DNA of 64,000 nt from NCBI GenBank assembly GCA_902792435.1, contig CADAZN010000007.1, positions 62,001-126,000 on the forward strand, written 5' to 3'. A model generated the notes under the pieces. The model made no database searches, was not told where the DNA came from, and saw only the letters and a list, made by a program, of their open reading frames with translations. Shown in pieces: positions 1-8,349 of this stretch. The position numbers and the translations under genes were made by a program. The DNA is from an uncultured Bacteroidales bacterium (GTDB taxonomy: Bacteria > Bacteroidota > Bacteroidia > Bacteroidales > Muribaculaceae). The stretch's first letter is position 1. Every line of letters begins with the position of its first letter.

Positions 1-896
1 CCACTGGTGTGGTTCTCTCGGCTCACACTTCGCTCTGCGTTGCTCCTATCATGGAGCACGGAACCGAGGAGCAGAAGATGAAATACCTTCCCAAGCTTGC
101 TTCGGGCGAGTGGATTGGCGCCTTTGGTCTTACCGAGCCCAATGCCGGTACAGATGCTGCAATGCAGCAGACCACAGCCGTTGATGCTGGCGACAAGTGG
201 ATTCTCAATGGTTCTAAGATTTTCATCACCAATGCTTCTTATGCCAACGTATTTATCGTTATGGCTATGACCGACAAGTCGAAGGGCACCAAGGGCATCT
301 CGGCGTTCATCGTTGAGAAGGGTATGCCTGGCTTCTCTATCGGCAAGAAGGAGTTGAAGATGGGTATTCGCGGTAGTGCTACTTGTGAGCTCATTTTCGA
401 GAACTGCGAGGTTCCTAAAGAGAACCTGCTCGGTGCCGAGGGTAAGGGATTTGGCATTGCCATGAAGACCCTTGACGGCGGCCGCATTGGTATCGCTTCA
501 CAGGCGCTGGGTATCGCTCAGGGCGCTATGGACGAGACTGTTAAGTACACCAAGGAGCGCAAGCAGTTTGGTCGTGCTATCGCCAAGTTCCAAAACACTC
601 AGTTCCAGATGGCCGACCTCAAGACTAAGGTTGAGGCTGCCCGCTTGCTCGTGCGCAGCGCTGCCTGGAAGAAGGACATGGGCTTGCCCTATAGCGCCGA
701 CGCTGCTATGGCTAAGCTCTTTGCTGCCGAGACTGCTATGGAAGTTACCACCAAGGCCGTTCAGTTCCATGGCGGCTACGGTTACACTCGTGAGTATCCT
801 GTAGAACGCATGATGCGCGACGCTAAGATTACCGAGATTTATGAGGGTACATCTGAGGTTCAGCGCATGGTAATTGCTGGTCATTTATTTAAATAA
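1..896 (+). CDS. Acyl-CoA dehydrogenase, 3' part (5' end outside window)
   Basis: FAD-dependent alpha,beta-dehydrogenation of an acyl-CoA, passing electrons to the ETF encoded just downstream. The frame is open from the first bases (codons for T-G precede the GTG at 9), so the N-terminus lies outside the window and the GTG is not a real start. About 298 residues of a roughly 380-residue family are present. Visible family signatures are [14 protein letters not shown] in the middle domain and [10 protein letters not shown] near the C-terminus; the Glu at 843-845 aligns with the catalytic base of the family. etfB follows after 18 bp. Direct adjacency to etfB-etfA suggests a short-chain or butyryl-CoA dehydrogenase type, but substrate chain length cannot be read from the sequence. 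Family certain; substrate is inference. Confidence 0.93.
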   Translation, partial: TGVVLSAHTSLCVAPIMEHGTEEQKMKYLPKLASGEWIGAFGLTEPNAGTDAAMQQTTAVDAGDKWILNGSKIFITNASYANVFIVMAMTDKSKGTKGISAFIVEKGMPGFSIGKKELKMGIRGSATCELIFENCEVPKENLLGAEGKGFGIAMKTLDGGRIGIASQALGIAQGAMDETVKYTKERKQFGRAIAKFQNTQFQMADLKTKVEAARLLVRSAAWKKDMGLPYSADAAMAKLFAAETAMEVTTKAVQFHGGYGYTREYPVERMMRDAKITEIYEGTSEVQRMVIAGHLFK

Positions 897-914
897 TAAA
901 GGAGGACACAAGAT

Positions 915-1697
915 ATGAATATTATAGTTTGCGTAAAACAAGTTCCCGATACCACTGAAATCAAGATTGACCCCGTAAAGGGCACCTTGATTCGTGATGG
1001 AGTACCTAGCATTATGAACCCTGACGACAAGGGCGGTCTCGAACTCGCTCTACGTCTCAAGGACGAGTGTGGTGCTCATGTGACTGTTATCTCGATGGGT
1101 CCTCCCCAGGCCGACGTTATCCTGCGTGAGGCATTCGCTATGGGTGCCGACCGTGCTATCCTCTTGAGTGACCGCAAGTTTGCAGGTGCCGACACTTTGG
1201 CTACCTCTTACGCCCTCTCAGGCCTGTGCCGCACTCTCGACTACGACCTCATCATCGCTGGCCGTCAGGCTATCGATGGCGACACTGCACAAGTAGGTCC
1301 CGAGCTCGCCGAGCATCTCGACCTGCCACAAATTACCTACGTTGCCGATGCTAAGCGTCTTGACAATGGCAACCTCCTTGTTCACAAGGAGAACGAGGAC
1401 AGCGTGCAAGTGCTTGAGGTTGAAGGCAAGTGCCTCTTGACCGTTCTCGCTTCGGCTTTCGAGCCTCGCTACATGAGCGTGAGCGGCATCATGGATGCCT
1501 ACAACAAGGAAGTGGAAGTGTGGGGCGCCGACAAGATCGACGTTGAGGAAGGCAAGCTTGGTCTTGCTGGCTCACCTACCAAGGTGTTCCGCTCATTCCC
1601 CAAACCTATGAAGGAGCCCGGTGAGGTTCACGAGGTTACTCCCGAAGAGGCTGTTGAGCTTATCGTTAATAAACTGAAAGAGAAACACATCATCTAA
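915..1697 (+). CDS. etfB: Electron transfer flavoprotein beta subunit
   Basis: Beta subunit of the soluble heterodimeric ETF that carries electrons between the acyl-CoA dehydrogenase encoded upstream and another redox partner. It has 260 residues, the normal length. The N-terminus MNIIVCVKQVPDT and the segment AGRQAIDGDTAQVGPELAE (around residues 116-134) are ETF beta signatures. The ATG is preceded by a purine-rich GGAGGACA stretch at 901-908, one of the few Shine-Dalgarno-like sites in the window. It lies between the dehydrogenase (18 bp upstream) and etfA (13 bp downstream), so the three are almost certainly one operon. Whether this ETF is electron-bifurcating depends on cofactor-binding residues that I did not resolve. 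Confidence 0.95.
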   Translation: MNIIVCVKQVPDTTEIKIDPVKGTLIRDGVPSIMNPDDKGGLELALRLKDECGAHVTVISMGPPQADVILREAFAMGADRAILLSDRKFAGADTLATSYALSGLCRTLDYDLIIAGRQAIDGDTAQVGPELAEHLDLPQITYVADAKRLDNGNLLVHKENEDSVQVLEVEGKCLLTVLASAFEPRYMSVSGIMDAYNKEVEVWGADKIDVEEGKLGLAGSPTKVFRSFPKPMKEPGEVHEVTPEEAVELIVNKLKEKHII

Positions 1698-1710
1698 AAG
1701 TAAAGAAGCT

Positions 1711-2727
1711 ATGGAAAAGAAAGATTATAAGAACGTATTCGTTTTTGCTGAACAACGCGAAGGTGTAATCCAACCCGTTGCTTTCGAACTTTTGGGCAAG
1801 GCTCGTGACCTCGCCGATGTGCTTGAAGAAAAAGTTGTTGCCATGCTTCTGGGCTGTGGCATCAAAGATAAGGCTCAGGAACTCATCGAGTTTGGTGCCG
1901 ACGAGGTTATCGTTGTCGACACTCCCGAACTCAAGGACTTCCTCAGCGAGCAATATTCACAGGCTGTGTCGCAGATTATTCTCGACCGCAAGCCTCACAT
2001 TGTGCTTTACGGCGCTACTACCATTGGCCGTGACCTAGCTCCACGCTTGGCTTCACGCCTCAAGACTGGTCTTACTGCCGACTGCACTAAGCTCGAGATT
2101 CAGCCTGTTAAGGATGAGGAGAAGGAGTTCTGCATGACTCGTCCAGCATTTGGTGGAAACTTGATGGCTACCATCGTTTGCCCCAACAACCGTCCACAGA
2201 TGTCGACAGTGCGTCCCGGTGTGATGCAGAAGATGGAGCGCGACGCAAGCCGCAAGGGTGTTAACACCGAGTTTGCTCCCAAGTTCGATACTTCGAAGTT
2301 CAAGGTTAAGGTGGTTGAGACCATCAAGGCCGACAAGGAAATTGCCGACATCGCCGAGGCTAAGATTCTCGTTTCGGGTGGCCGTGGCGTTCACGACAAG
2401 GAAGGCTTCAACAAGCTGCAGGCTCTTGCCGACGTGCTTGAGGGACAGGTTGCTTCGTCGCGTGCAATGGTCGACAATGGCGTGATGCCTCACGAGTGCC
2501 AGGTAGGTCAAACTGGTAAGACCGTTCGTCCACAGCTCTACATGGCTTGTGGTATCAGCGGTGCCATCCAGCACCTCGCCGGTATGGAGGAGAGCGATTT
2601 CATCATTGCCATCAACAAGGACAAGTTTGCTCCCATCTTCAGCGTTGCCGACCTCGGCATCGTGGGCGACCTCCACAAAATCGTTCCCATGCTCACCGAG
2701 CGCATCAAGAAAGAGATGGAGAAGTAA
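1711..2727 (+). CDS. etfA: Electron transfer flavoprotein alpha subunit
   Basis: Alpha subunit of ETF, 338 residues, carrying the FAD-binding C-terminal domain. The segment RPQLYMACGISGAIQHLAG (about residues 272-290) and the later ADLGIVGD are the conserved FAD-domain blocks of the family. The N-terminal domain begins KNVFVFAEQREGVIQPVAFELLG, typical of bacterial EtfA. It starts 13 bp after etfB and is followed by a strong stem-loop at 2766, so it closes the operon. No truncation or frameshift is visible. Confidence 0.95.
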   Translation: MEKKDYKNVFVFAEQREGVIQPVAFELLGKARDLADVLEEKVVAMLLGCGIKDKAQELIEFGADEVIVVDTPELKDFLSEQYSQAVSQIILDRKPHIVLYGATTIGRDLAPRLASRLKTGLTADCTKLEIQPVKDEEKEFCMTRPAFGGNLMATIVCPNNRPQMSTVRPGVMQKMERDASRKGVNTEFAPKFDTSKFKVKVVETIKADKEIADIAEAKILVSGGRGVHDKEGFNKLQALADVLEGQVASSRAMVDNGVMPHECQVGQTGKTVRPQLYMACGISGAIQHLAGMEESDFIIAINKDKFAPIFSVADLGIVGDLHKIVPMLTERIKKEMEK

Positions 2728-2765
2728 GACTACATTTCAGTTGAATTTTTCATAACAATAAGTGA

Positions 2766-2802
2766 GAGGGTGAACCAAGCGATTTGGTTCACCCTCATTT
2801 TT
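2766..2802 (+). terminator. Rho-independent terminator after etfA
   Basis: A perfect 13-bp stem (2766-2778 with 2784-2796), 5-nt loop GCGAT, followed by ATTTTT. It ends the acyl-CoA dehydrogenase-etfBA transcript. Confidence 0.9.
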
Positions 2803-2876
2803 ATTATTTAAGATGAAGAAAAACTAATAAAAAAATGGTTATGATTCGCAATGAAGGTTAAAAGGGCTGAGATTTC

Positions 2877-2906
2877 TTGTTTTGTCCTTTTTAATATCTA
2901 ATTTTG
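2877..2906 (+). promoter_or_regulatory. Bacteroidetes-type promoter for DUF4954 gene
   Basis: TTG at 2877-2879, 19-nt spacer, then TAATTTTG at 2899-2906, matching the TAnnTTTG -7 box. The gene start is 38 bp downstream. Confidence 0.65.
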
Positions 2907-2944
2907 CCACGCAAAAGAAAGAGTATTAATTTTTACAACAGCAA

Positions 2945-4801
2945 ATGAAAGGATATCGCAATTTAACAAGTCAAGAAATACATAAACTTGAAAATAACGG
3001 TTGCCAGGCCGAGGATTGGGCTAGGGTTCAAGTGAGTGAGGGCTTCAATCCTTGCTGCGTGCACCGAGTAACCTTTTATGGCGATGTGAAGCTTGGTAGC
3101 TGCGAGGGAAGCATTGAGGTGAGTGACGGCTTTGTGAAACGTTGCGGCATCAACAATGCTACTTTGCGCAACGTCACCATTGGCGACAACTGCTTGATAG
3201 AGAACATAGGAAACTTTATGAACAATGTGGTGGTGGGCGATGAGTGCCACATCTCTAACGTGTGCACAATCGAAACACGTCCCAATGCCACCTATGGCCA
3301 GGGAAGCCTAATCTCGGTTTTGAACGAGGTGGGCAAGGGCAACTTGCTTCTCTTTGATGGATTGAACAGCCAGTTGGCGGCTCTCATGGTTAAGCAGTTT
3401 GGAAACAGTGCTTTTCTTAAGGCCTTGACTCAACTCGTTGAGAAATTCATTGCTGCTAAACGCCCTGAGTGCAGCACCATTGGTAACAAAGTACAAATTA
3501 TCAACACTAACGAGATTACCAACACAGTGGTGGGCGACGGCTGTCAAATGAGCGGAGCCTCACGACTGAGCGACTGCACCGTTAGCAGCACTATCGAGAA
3601 TCCTATTATTATTGGAACCGGTGTTATATGCGAGAACTCGATAATCAGCGGAGGTTCCAAGATTATTAATAGCGTGAAAATCGTGGATTGTATGGTGGGC
3701 GAGGCATGCGAGTTGAGCAATGGATTCACAGCTGCAAGTAGTGTATTCTTTGCTAATAGCTACATGTCTAACGGAGAGGCTTGTGCCGCATTCTGCGGGC
3801 CTTTCACTGTGAGTCACCACAAGAGTTCGCTGCTCATTGGAGGACAGTTCTCGTTCTATAACGCTGGCTCGGCTACCAACTTTAGCAATCATGCCTACAA
3901 GATGGGCCCCATGCACTATGGCGTACTCGAGAGAGGTACTAAAACCGCTAGTGGCGCCTACTTGCTCATGCCTGCCAATATTGGCACTTTCAGTGTGCTG
4001 TTTGGTAAGCTGATGTACCACCCCGACACTCGCGACTTGCCATTCTCCTACTTGATAGCCTACGGCGACACGATGTATCTCGTGCCCGGCCGCAACTTTG
4101 CAACAGTGGGTCTTTACCGTGACATACGCAAGTGGCCCAAGCGTGACAAGCGACGCGTGACCGACCGCAAGAGCATCGTCAACTTCGACTGGCTCAGTCC
4201 TTTCTCAATCAGTGAGGTGCTTCGTGGCAAGAAAATCCTGGAAAGATTGCGTGAGGCGAGCGGTGACAATGTGAGCACCTATAACTACCACGAGTATGTA
4301 ATCAAGGCACCATTGCTGCGCAAGGGCATTCGTTTCTACGACTTGGCGCTACGCATCTACATGGGCGCCGTTCTCAAGCGCCATCGTCCTGTTGTGCCAG
4401 CATCAAGCGATGGTGAGGGCGATTGGGTCGACCTGTCGGGCATGCTGTTGCCAGTGAGCGAGGAGAAGCGTATGGTTGACGATATCATCAGCGGCAAGCT
4501 TGCCTCGATAGAGGATGTGCTTGAGCGATTTGTGAATATACACAAGAATTACAATGAGTATCGCTGGGCTTGGACCTACCGCATGATTCTCGACTATTAC
4601 AATATCAACAACCTTGATGCCGAGGCAGTGGAACGCATTCATGCCGATTATGTGGCAGCGCGCAGAGAATGGATTTCACTTATCAGGAAGGACGCCGAGA
4701 AGGAATTCAATCTTGGCGACGTGGAGCAGGAAGTGCTTGACGACTTCGTGTCACAACTTGAGAGTGAAGTTGATTTTGAAAACAACAAGCTCTACATGTA
4801 A
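2945..4801 (+). CDS. DUF4954 family protein, left-handed beta-helix (hexapeptide) type
   Basis: A 618-residue cytosolic protein of the DUF4954 family, widespread in Bacteroidales and uncharacterised. Residues about 50-270 contain irregular hexapeptide-like turns (ATLRNVTIGDNCLIENIGNF, IIIGTGVICENSIISGGSKI) typical of left-handed beta-helices found in nucleotidyl- and acyltransferases. Residues about 275-400 are a conserved Gly/Asn/His-rich block (SNHAYKMGPMHYGVLERGTK), and the C-terminal third is helical and acidic. No signal peptide or membrane segment. It is monocistronic, with its own promoter and a strong terminator at 4825. The helix suggests a sugar-nucleotide-related role, but no catalytic function can be assigned. 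Confidence 0.85.
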   Translation: MKGYRNLTSQEIHKLENNGCQAEDWARVQVSEGFNPCCVHRVTFYGDVKLGSCEGSIEVSDGFVKRCGINNATLRNVTIGDNCLIENIGNFMNNVVVGDECHISNVCTIETRPNATYGQGSLISVLNEVGKGNLLLFDGLNSQLAALMVKQFGNSAFLKALTQLVEKFIAAKRPECSTIGNKVQIINTNEITNTVVGDGCQMSGASRLSDCTVSSTIENPIIIGTGVICENSIISGGSKIINSVKIVDCMVGEACELSNGFTAASSVFFANSYMSNGEACAAFCGPFTVSHHKSSLLIGGQFSFYNAGSATNFSNHAYKMGPMHYGVLERGTKTASGAYLLMPANIGTFSVLFGKLMYHPDTRDLPFSYLIAYGDTMYLVPGRNFATVGLYRDIRKWPKRDKRRVTDRKSIVNFDWLSPFSISEVLRGKKILERLREASGDNVSTYNYHEYVIKAPLLRKGIRFYDLALRIYMGAVLKRHRPVVPASSDGEGDWVDLSGMLLPVSEEKRMVDDIISGKLASIEDVLERFVNIHKNYNEYRWAWTYRMILDYYNINNLDAEAVERIHADYVAARREWISLIRKDAEKEFNLGDVEQEVLDDFVSQLESEVDFENNKLYM

Positions 4802-4824
4802 CAACGAGAAAGAAACAATATTTA

Positions 4825-4860
4825 ATTAGGGATTAGAGGCTGACTCTAATCCCTAATTTT
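4825..4860 (+). terminator. Terminator between DUF4954 gene and cstA
   Basis: A perfect 14-bp stem (4825-4838 with 4844-4857), loop GCTGA, followed by TTT. It lies between two convergent genes. The U-tract is better on the plus strand, but the stem could also serve the minus-strand cstA transcript. Confidence 0.85.
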
Positions 4861-4887
4861 CAATCTATAGTCTAATATCTTATTTTT

Positions 4888-6321
4888 TCAGAATATTGTT
4901 TGCAAGATGAAGGTAAGACTCACTGTTGTCATGAAGATGGCTGGAATGAGCGTTATCCAATAGCATTTTTTGTACTTGTAAAGGAAGATGGTGGCCGTCC
5001 ACAGAGTGAACACCGAGAGGGTCTGGTTGGACCATCCGAAATACTGCCACAGGACGTTGAAACCATTAGGATAGGCCATTTGCCAAATGAGCAGGCCAAG
5101 CACTGCCGCAAACATTGGCACGGCAATCATCAGACGCTTGGTTATGGGCTTCTGGTCAAACTTTAAGAAGTCGGCAATGATAAGGCGTGCGCTCCTTAGC
5201 GCTGTGTCACCACTGGTGATGGGAGCAGCCACAACACCGAGCATGGCCAGGATGCCACCCACCACACCAAGCCAACTGCTGCATACAAGCTTCACCACAA
5301 TTGGAACGGGGAAGTATTGTATCAATGTCTTGCCGTCGGTGTTTCCCACCTGTGCCAAGAACTCGTTGACAGCGTCCTGAGGAAGCACCTCGCGCCAGCC
5401 GCCACTATAGAAGAACCACGACGACACGGCAGCCCATACCAGCGCTACAAATCCCTCGGTAATCATCGAGCCGTAGAACACCGGCCTACCCAGTTTCTCG
5501 CTCTTGAGGCATCGTGCCATCAATGTGCTCTGGGTTGCATGGAAACCGCTGATGGCACCGCATGCAATAGTGATGAACATTGCTGGGAACAGCGTGTTCT
5601 TTGTCAAATAGGCCTTCACACCAAGCAGGTCGATGCCATCGCTCTGCTGTGCAGTCATCCATGACTCCATGCCTCCTCCTATGTTCCACACTTCAGGAAT
5701 GTGAGGCATCTTGATGAGCAGGCACACAAACAAGCCTACCGCCATGAATATCAGAGCGAAAGCAAACAATGGATATACCTTGCCTATAATCTTGTCGATT
5801 GGTAACAGAGTGGCAATGATATAGTAGATGAATATCACGACGAACCATATTATTACATGACCGCCAATGCCAGAGAGAATCATGGCAGGGCTGTAGACAA
5901 ACACCGCGCCAACCATCAACAGCAGCAGCATCGTGAACACCAACAAGATGATGCGCATCACTTTGCCCATGTACTTGCCCACCAGCTCGGGAAGGCCAGC
6001 ACCGTCATTGCGCAGCGACATCATTCCACTGATATAGTCGTGAACTGAACCAGCGAAGATGCAACCAAACACAATCCACAGGAAGCTTGCAGGACCAAAC
6101 CAGGCTCCCATGATGGCGCCAAAAATTGGACCCGTTCCGGCGATGTTCAAGAACTGGATCATAAACACTTTCCAAGTGGGCAGGGCAATGTAGTCTACTC
6201 CGTCGGGGTGGGCTATGGCAGGTGTCTGACGTTCGTCAGGCCCAAAAATCCTCTCCACCACTTTGCCGTATATCAGGTAGCCCAGCACTAGGGCCACAAT
6301 ACTTATTAAGAAAGAAATCAT
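4888..6321 (-). CDS. cstA: CstA family carbon starvation / peptide-pyruvate transporter
   Basis: Polytopic inner-membrane protein of the CstA family, which imports peptides and/or pyruvate in enterobacteria. I start it at 6321 (MISFLISIVALVLGYLIYGK), 477 residues. The open frame runs 40 codons further upstream, but that extension is hydrophilic and overlaps a promoter box. Visible are the family segments LNIAGTGPIFGAIMGAWFGP, GSVHDYISGMMS and ACGAISGFHATQSTLMARC, and about 12 hydrophobic helices. The short Bacteroidetes form lacks the C-terminal extension of E. coli CstA. Convergent with the DUF4954 gene and divergent from the small ORF at 6462. Family assignment secure; substrate not shown by sequence. 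Confidence 0.92.
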   Translation of the reverse strand: MISFLISIVALVLGYLIYGKVVERIFGPDERQTPAIAHPDGVDYIALPTWKVFMIQFLNIAGTGPIFGAIMGAWFGPASFLWIVFGCIFAGSVHDYISGMMSLRNDGAGLPELVGKYMGKVMRIILLVFTMLLLLMVGAVFVYSPAMILSGIGGHVIIWFVVIFIYYIIATLLPIDKIIGKVYPLFAFALIFMAVGLFVCLLIKMPHIPEVWNIGGGMESWMTAQQSDGIDLLGVKAYLTKNTLFPAMFITIACGAISGFHATQSTLMARCLKSEKLGRPVFYGSMITEGFVALVWAAVSSWFFYSGGWREVLPQDAVNEFLAQVGNTDGKTLIQYFPVPIVVKLVCSSWLGVVGGILAMLGVVAAPITSGDTALRSARLIIADFLKFDQKPITKRLMIAVPMFAAVLGLLIWQMAYPNGFNVLWQYFGWSNQTLSVFTLWTATIFLYKYKKCYWITLIPAIFMTTVSLTFILQTIF

Positions 6322-6348
6322 AATGTAGATAAGTTTTTTATTGCGATG

Positions 6349-6356
6349 CAAAAGTA
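6349..6356 (-). promoter_or_regulatory. -7 box upstream of cstA
   Basis: TACTTTTG read on the minus strand, 28 nt before the chosen cstA start. No clear -33 TTTG at the right distance. It supports the shorter start at 6321. Confidence 0.5.
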
Positions 6357-6430
6357 GTAAAAAAGTTTCAGTTTCGGTAAAAATAGAAAAATATTTGCGA
6401 GGATACTGTGATAATAGAAAAATTCTGCTT

Positions 6431-6438
6431 AAATTTGC
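6431..6438 (+). promoter_or_regulatory. -7 box for the 67-residue membrane ORF
   Basis: TAAATTTG on the plus strand, 24 bp before the ATG at 6462. No convincing -33 element. Confidence 0.45.
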
Positions 6439-6461
6439 CACACTAAAAAAACAATGATAAT

Positions 6462-6665
6462 ATGAAAGCTAATTTGTTTAACGAGGTAGAGGAAACGGTA
6501 GAGGCTATCGATGAGCACAAGATGGCTGTTGCCGAGGAAAAGCCCGAGAAGATAGATGCACCTAAGCCCACTTATTATATTGTAAACTATAAGACGCTGG
6601 CCATCCCTTCTCTCATAGCTCTCGCTATTTTTGTGGTTTGGGCTGTGGCTACATGGTTACTCTAA
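6462..6665 (+). CDS. Small protein with C-terminal membrane anchor
   Basis: A 67-residue protein I do not recognise. The first 45 residues are charged (acidic stretch EEVEETVEAIDEHK, then a Lys/Pro linker). Residues about 47-67 form one strongly hydrophobic helix ending almost at the C-terminus (SLIALAIFVVWAVATWLL), so it looks like a tail-anchored inner-membrane protein facing the cytosol. It has its own TAnnTTTG box and lies divergent from cstA; a regulatory or assembly role for a neighbour is possible but unsupported. Confidence 0.6.
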   Translation: MKANLFNEVEETVEAIDEHKMAVAEEKPEKIDAPKPTYYIVNYKTLAIPSLIALAIFVVWAVATWLL

Positions 6666-6731
6666 ACGGCTGCTAATAAGCACTATGAGATGTGTGGCGA
6701 ATTTTTTTTGAAAAAAATCACACAAAAAATA

Positions 6732-6761
6732 TTGCCAATTCAAAAAAAGTGCGTAACTTTG
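6732..6761 (+). promoter_or_regulatory. Promoter of tRNA-Arg
   Basis: TTG at 6732-6734, 19-nt spacer, TAACTTTG at 6754-6761, followed by the tRNA 22 nt later. Good match to the Bacteroidetes consensus. Confidence 0.7.
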
Positions 6762-6783
6762 CAACCGCAAAACAAAAAATGAT

Positions 6784-6857
6784 GGCTCCTTAGCTCAATT
6801 GAATAGAGCATCTGACTACGGATCAGAAGGTTATAGGTTTGAATCCTATAGGAGTCA
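6784..6857 (+). tRNA. tRNA-Arg (anticodon ACG)
   Basis: A 74-nt cloverleaf. Acceptor GGCTCCT pairs with AGGAGTC (one G-T), D arm GCTC/GAGC, anticodon stem TCTGA/TCAGA with loop CTACGGA, T arm ATAGG/CCTAT with loop TTTGAAT, discriminator A at 6857. The anticodon ACG reads CGN arginine codons after deamination to inosine. The 3' CCA is not encoded. Confidence 0.95.
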
Positions 6858-6863
6858 CTTAAT

Positions 6864-6904
6864 AGAGCCAATTGCCACAATAGCAGTTGGCTCTGTTTTT
6901 TTTA
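6864..6904 (+). terminator. Terminator after tRNA-Arg
   Basis: 8-bp stem AGAGCCAA / TTGGCTCT (6864-6871 with 6887-6894) followed by a run of eight T. Confidence 0.85.
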
Positions 6905-6974
6905 CTTTTTTATTACTGGAGATAGTATTGTTAACAATGTTTTTCTAAAACACACAACTGATAATTCGCTGATT

Positions 6975-7700
6975 ATGGGAAAGATAATAAGAACTATAGC
7001 TCTGATGACTCTGGTGGCTTTTTGTGCAGCTAGCGTCAATGCGCAGTTCTACACTAACCGCAAGCACGACAACGGAAACGACACGCTGTGGGTCTACAAC
7101 AGCTGGGAATCGGTGTTCTTTGATGGTCCCGACACGTTGGCTGTGAATCCAAATATAGAGATAAACTCACCTTTCAACTTCAGGTTTAAGCCAACTGAGA
7201 AGGACAGCAAGCCACTTCGCAAGATGATTGAGAAGGAGAGTGTGGCGGTTTCGATTGGTGACTCGGTGTGGCTGATTAATAGCAAGTATGTCAAAGACTC
7301 GTTGCAGGGTGAATATAATGGCATTTTCGAGAACTATGTGCCACTCTATTTCAACGAGAAGATTGCCTTTATTCAGTTTATACCCACCGAAATCAGCTAT
7401 CTGCCCTATGAAATTGAGGACTTTGAAGGTGTTATTGCCGGTGTAGGGCGAGATGGTATTTATAATGTAGGAGACTATGGCTATGTTGCAGTGCCTCATT
7501 TCTTGATTGACCTGGCGAGCAAGTCGTTAATACTTGTTGACCGCAGCTACCTCCTCGTGTTGCTTGAGCATTATCCCGACATGAAACGACGCTATGAAAT
7601 GATGGCCGACCAGAATGAGTTCTATATGATAAACCAATTCTTCTGGGACTATGTCGACCGAATCTCACGAGATCCCTTTGTTCCTTATTTGCTAAATTGA
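6975..7700 (+). CDS. Uncharacterised secreted protein
   Basis: A 241-residue protein with a clear signal peptide (MGKIIRTIALMTLVAFCAASVNAQ, cleavage likely before QFYTNR). The mature part is a mixed alpha/beta domain rich in Tyr and Phe without Cys or a recognisable motif. No lipobox, so periplasmic or secreted. It stands alone between the tRNA terminator and its own terminator at 7723. I cannot assign a family. Confidence 0.75.
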   Translation: MGKIIRTIALMTLVAFCAASVNAQFYTNRKHDNGNDTLWVYNSWESVFFDGPDTLAVNPNIEINSPFNFRFKPTEKDSKPLRKMIEKESVAVSIGDSVWLINSKYVKDSLQGEYNGIFENYVPLYFNEKIAFIQFIPTEISYLPYEIEDFEGVIAGVGRDGIYNVGDYGYVAVPHFLIDLASKSLILVDRSYLLVLLEHYPDMKRRYEMMADQNEFYMINQFFWDYVDRISRDPFVPYLLN

Positions 7701-7722
7701 GACTAACTGTTGAAGAAATAAT

Positions 7723-7761
7723 TGAGGGTGGACCAAATTTCTTGGCCCACCCTCAGTTTTT
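7723..7761 (+). terminator. Terminator after the 241-residue secreted protein
   Basis: Stem TGAGGGTGG / CCACCCTCA (7723-7731 with 7747-7755), extended inward by CCAA/TTGG after one mismatch, followed by GTTTTTT. The convergent PH-domain gene ends 19 bp further on. Confidence 0.85.
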
Positions 7762-7779
7762 TATCTATCTTTTTGATTC

Positions 7780-8238
7780 TCAAGAATCTTTCAACTTGGA
7801 AATTTGTTCATGAATCTTTGTTGTGAACTTTAGAGGATTGCCAATGTATTTGTACTGGTTGGTAACCTCGCCTGTGGTAACATTGACGGTGCCATAGTTG
7901 AAAATGCGACCCATAATCGACTGGTCAACCTCTACACCCTCACACTTCTTCAACAGCAACTCATGGGAGTTTCGATTGATGATGCCGTGCTTGAAGATTA
8001 GGCGATTGGTTGTTACTACATACTGTTTGCCACCATTTATTGAAATGGCCCAGAACAGTGCAACCAGCAAAAGCACCAGGCAAATGCCAGCATTAATCCA
8101 TTTGTTCTCAATTGGAATTAAAAATACTAAAAACGATAAAAGAGCCAGGAGGATGGGACCAGTATATATTATACCGTGCAGCTTTGCCTCATAAGCAATT
8201 TTCTCGCCAGCCATCAAGTTTTTTTGAATATATCCCAT
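7780..8238 (-). CDS. PH domain-containing membrane protein (bPH2 / YdbS-like)
   Basis: A 152-residue protein. Residues about 22-42 and 48-68 are two hydrophobic helices (IIYTGPILLALLSFLVFLIP; AGICLVLLLVALFWAISI), and the rest is a bacterial pleckstrin-homology fold of the bPH2 family: YVVTTNRLIFKHGIINRNSHELLL, then VEVDQSIMGRIFNYGTVNVT. The GRIFNYG block is the family hallmark. Such proteins sit in the inner membrane with the PH domain in the cytosol; function generally unknown. Monocistronic, with a promoter at 8279-8309. Confidence 0.85.
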   Translation of the reverse strand: MGYIQKNLMAGEKIAYEAKLHGIIYTGPILLALLSFLVFLIPIENKWINAGICLVLLLVALFWAISINGGKQYVVTTNRLIFKHGIINRNSHELLLKKCEGVEVDQSIMGRIFNYGTVNVTTGEVTNQYKYIGNPLKFTTKIHEQISKLKDS

Positions 8239-8278
8239 GATAATTACTTTTAAATTGTTGATTTCTAATTAACTCTCG

Positions 8279-8309
8279 CAAAGTTACAATAAACTGATTG
8301 AATATGCAA
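8279..8309 (-). promoter_or_regulatory. Promoter of the PH-domain gene
   Basis: On the minus strand TTG (8309-8307), 20-nt spacer, TAACTTTG (8286-8279). The ATG follows 41 bp downstream. Confidence 0.65.
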
Positions 8310-8349
8310 TTCTTTTTTATTAGTTTGTAATCTTGATTGAATTACTCCT

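Noticed and set aside
6321-6441. 40-codon N-terminal extension of cstA
   Set aside because: It runs through the TACTTTTG promoter box and is not hydrophobic or family-like; the Met at 6321 starts the first helix.
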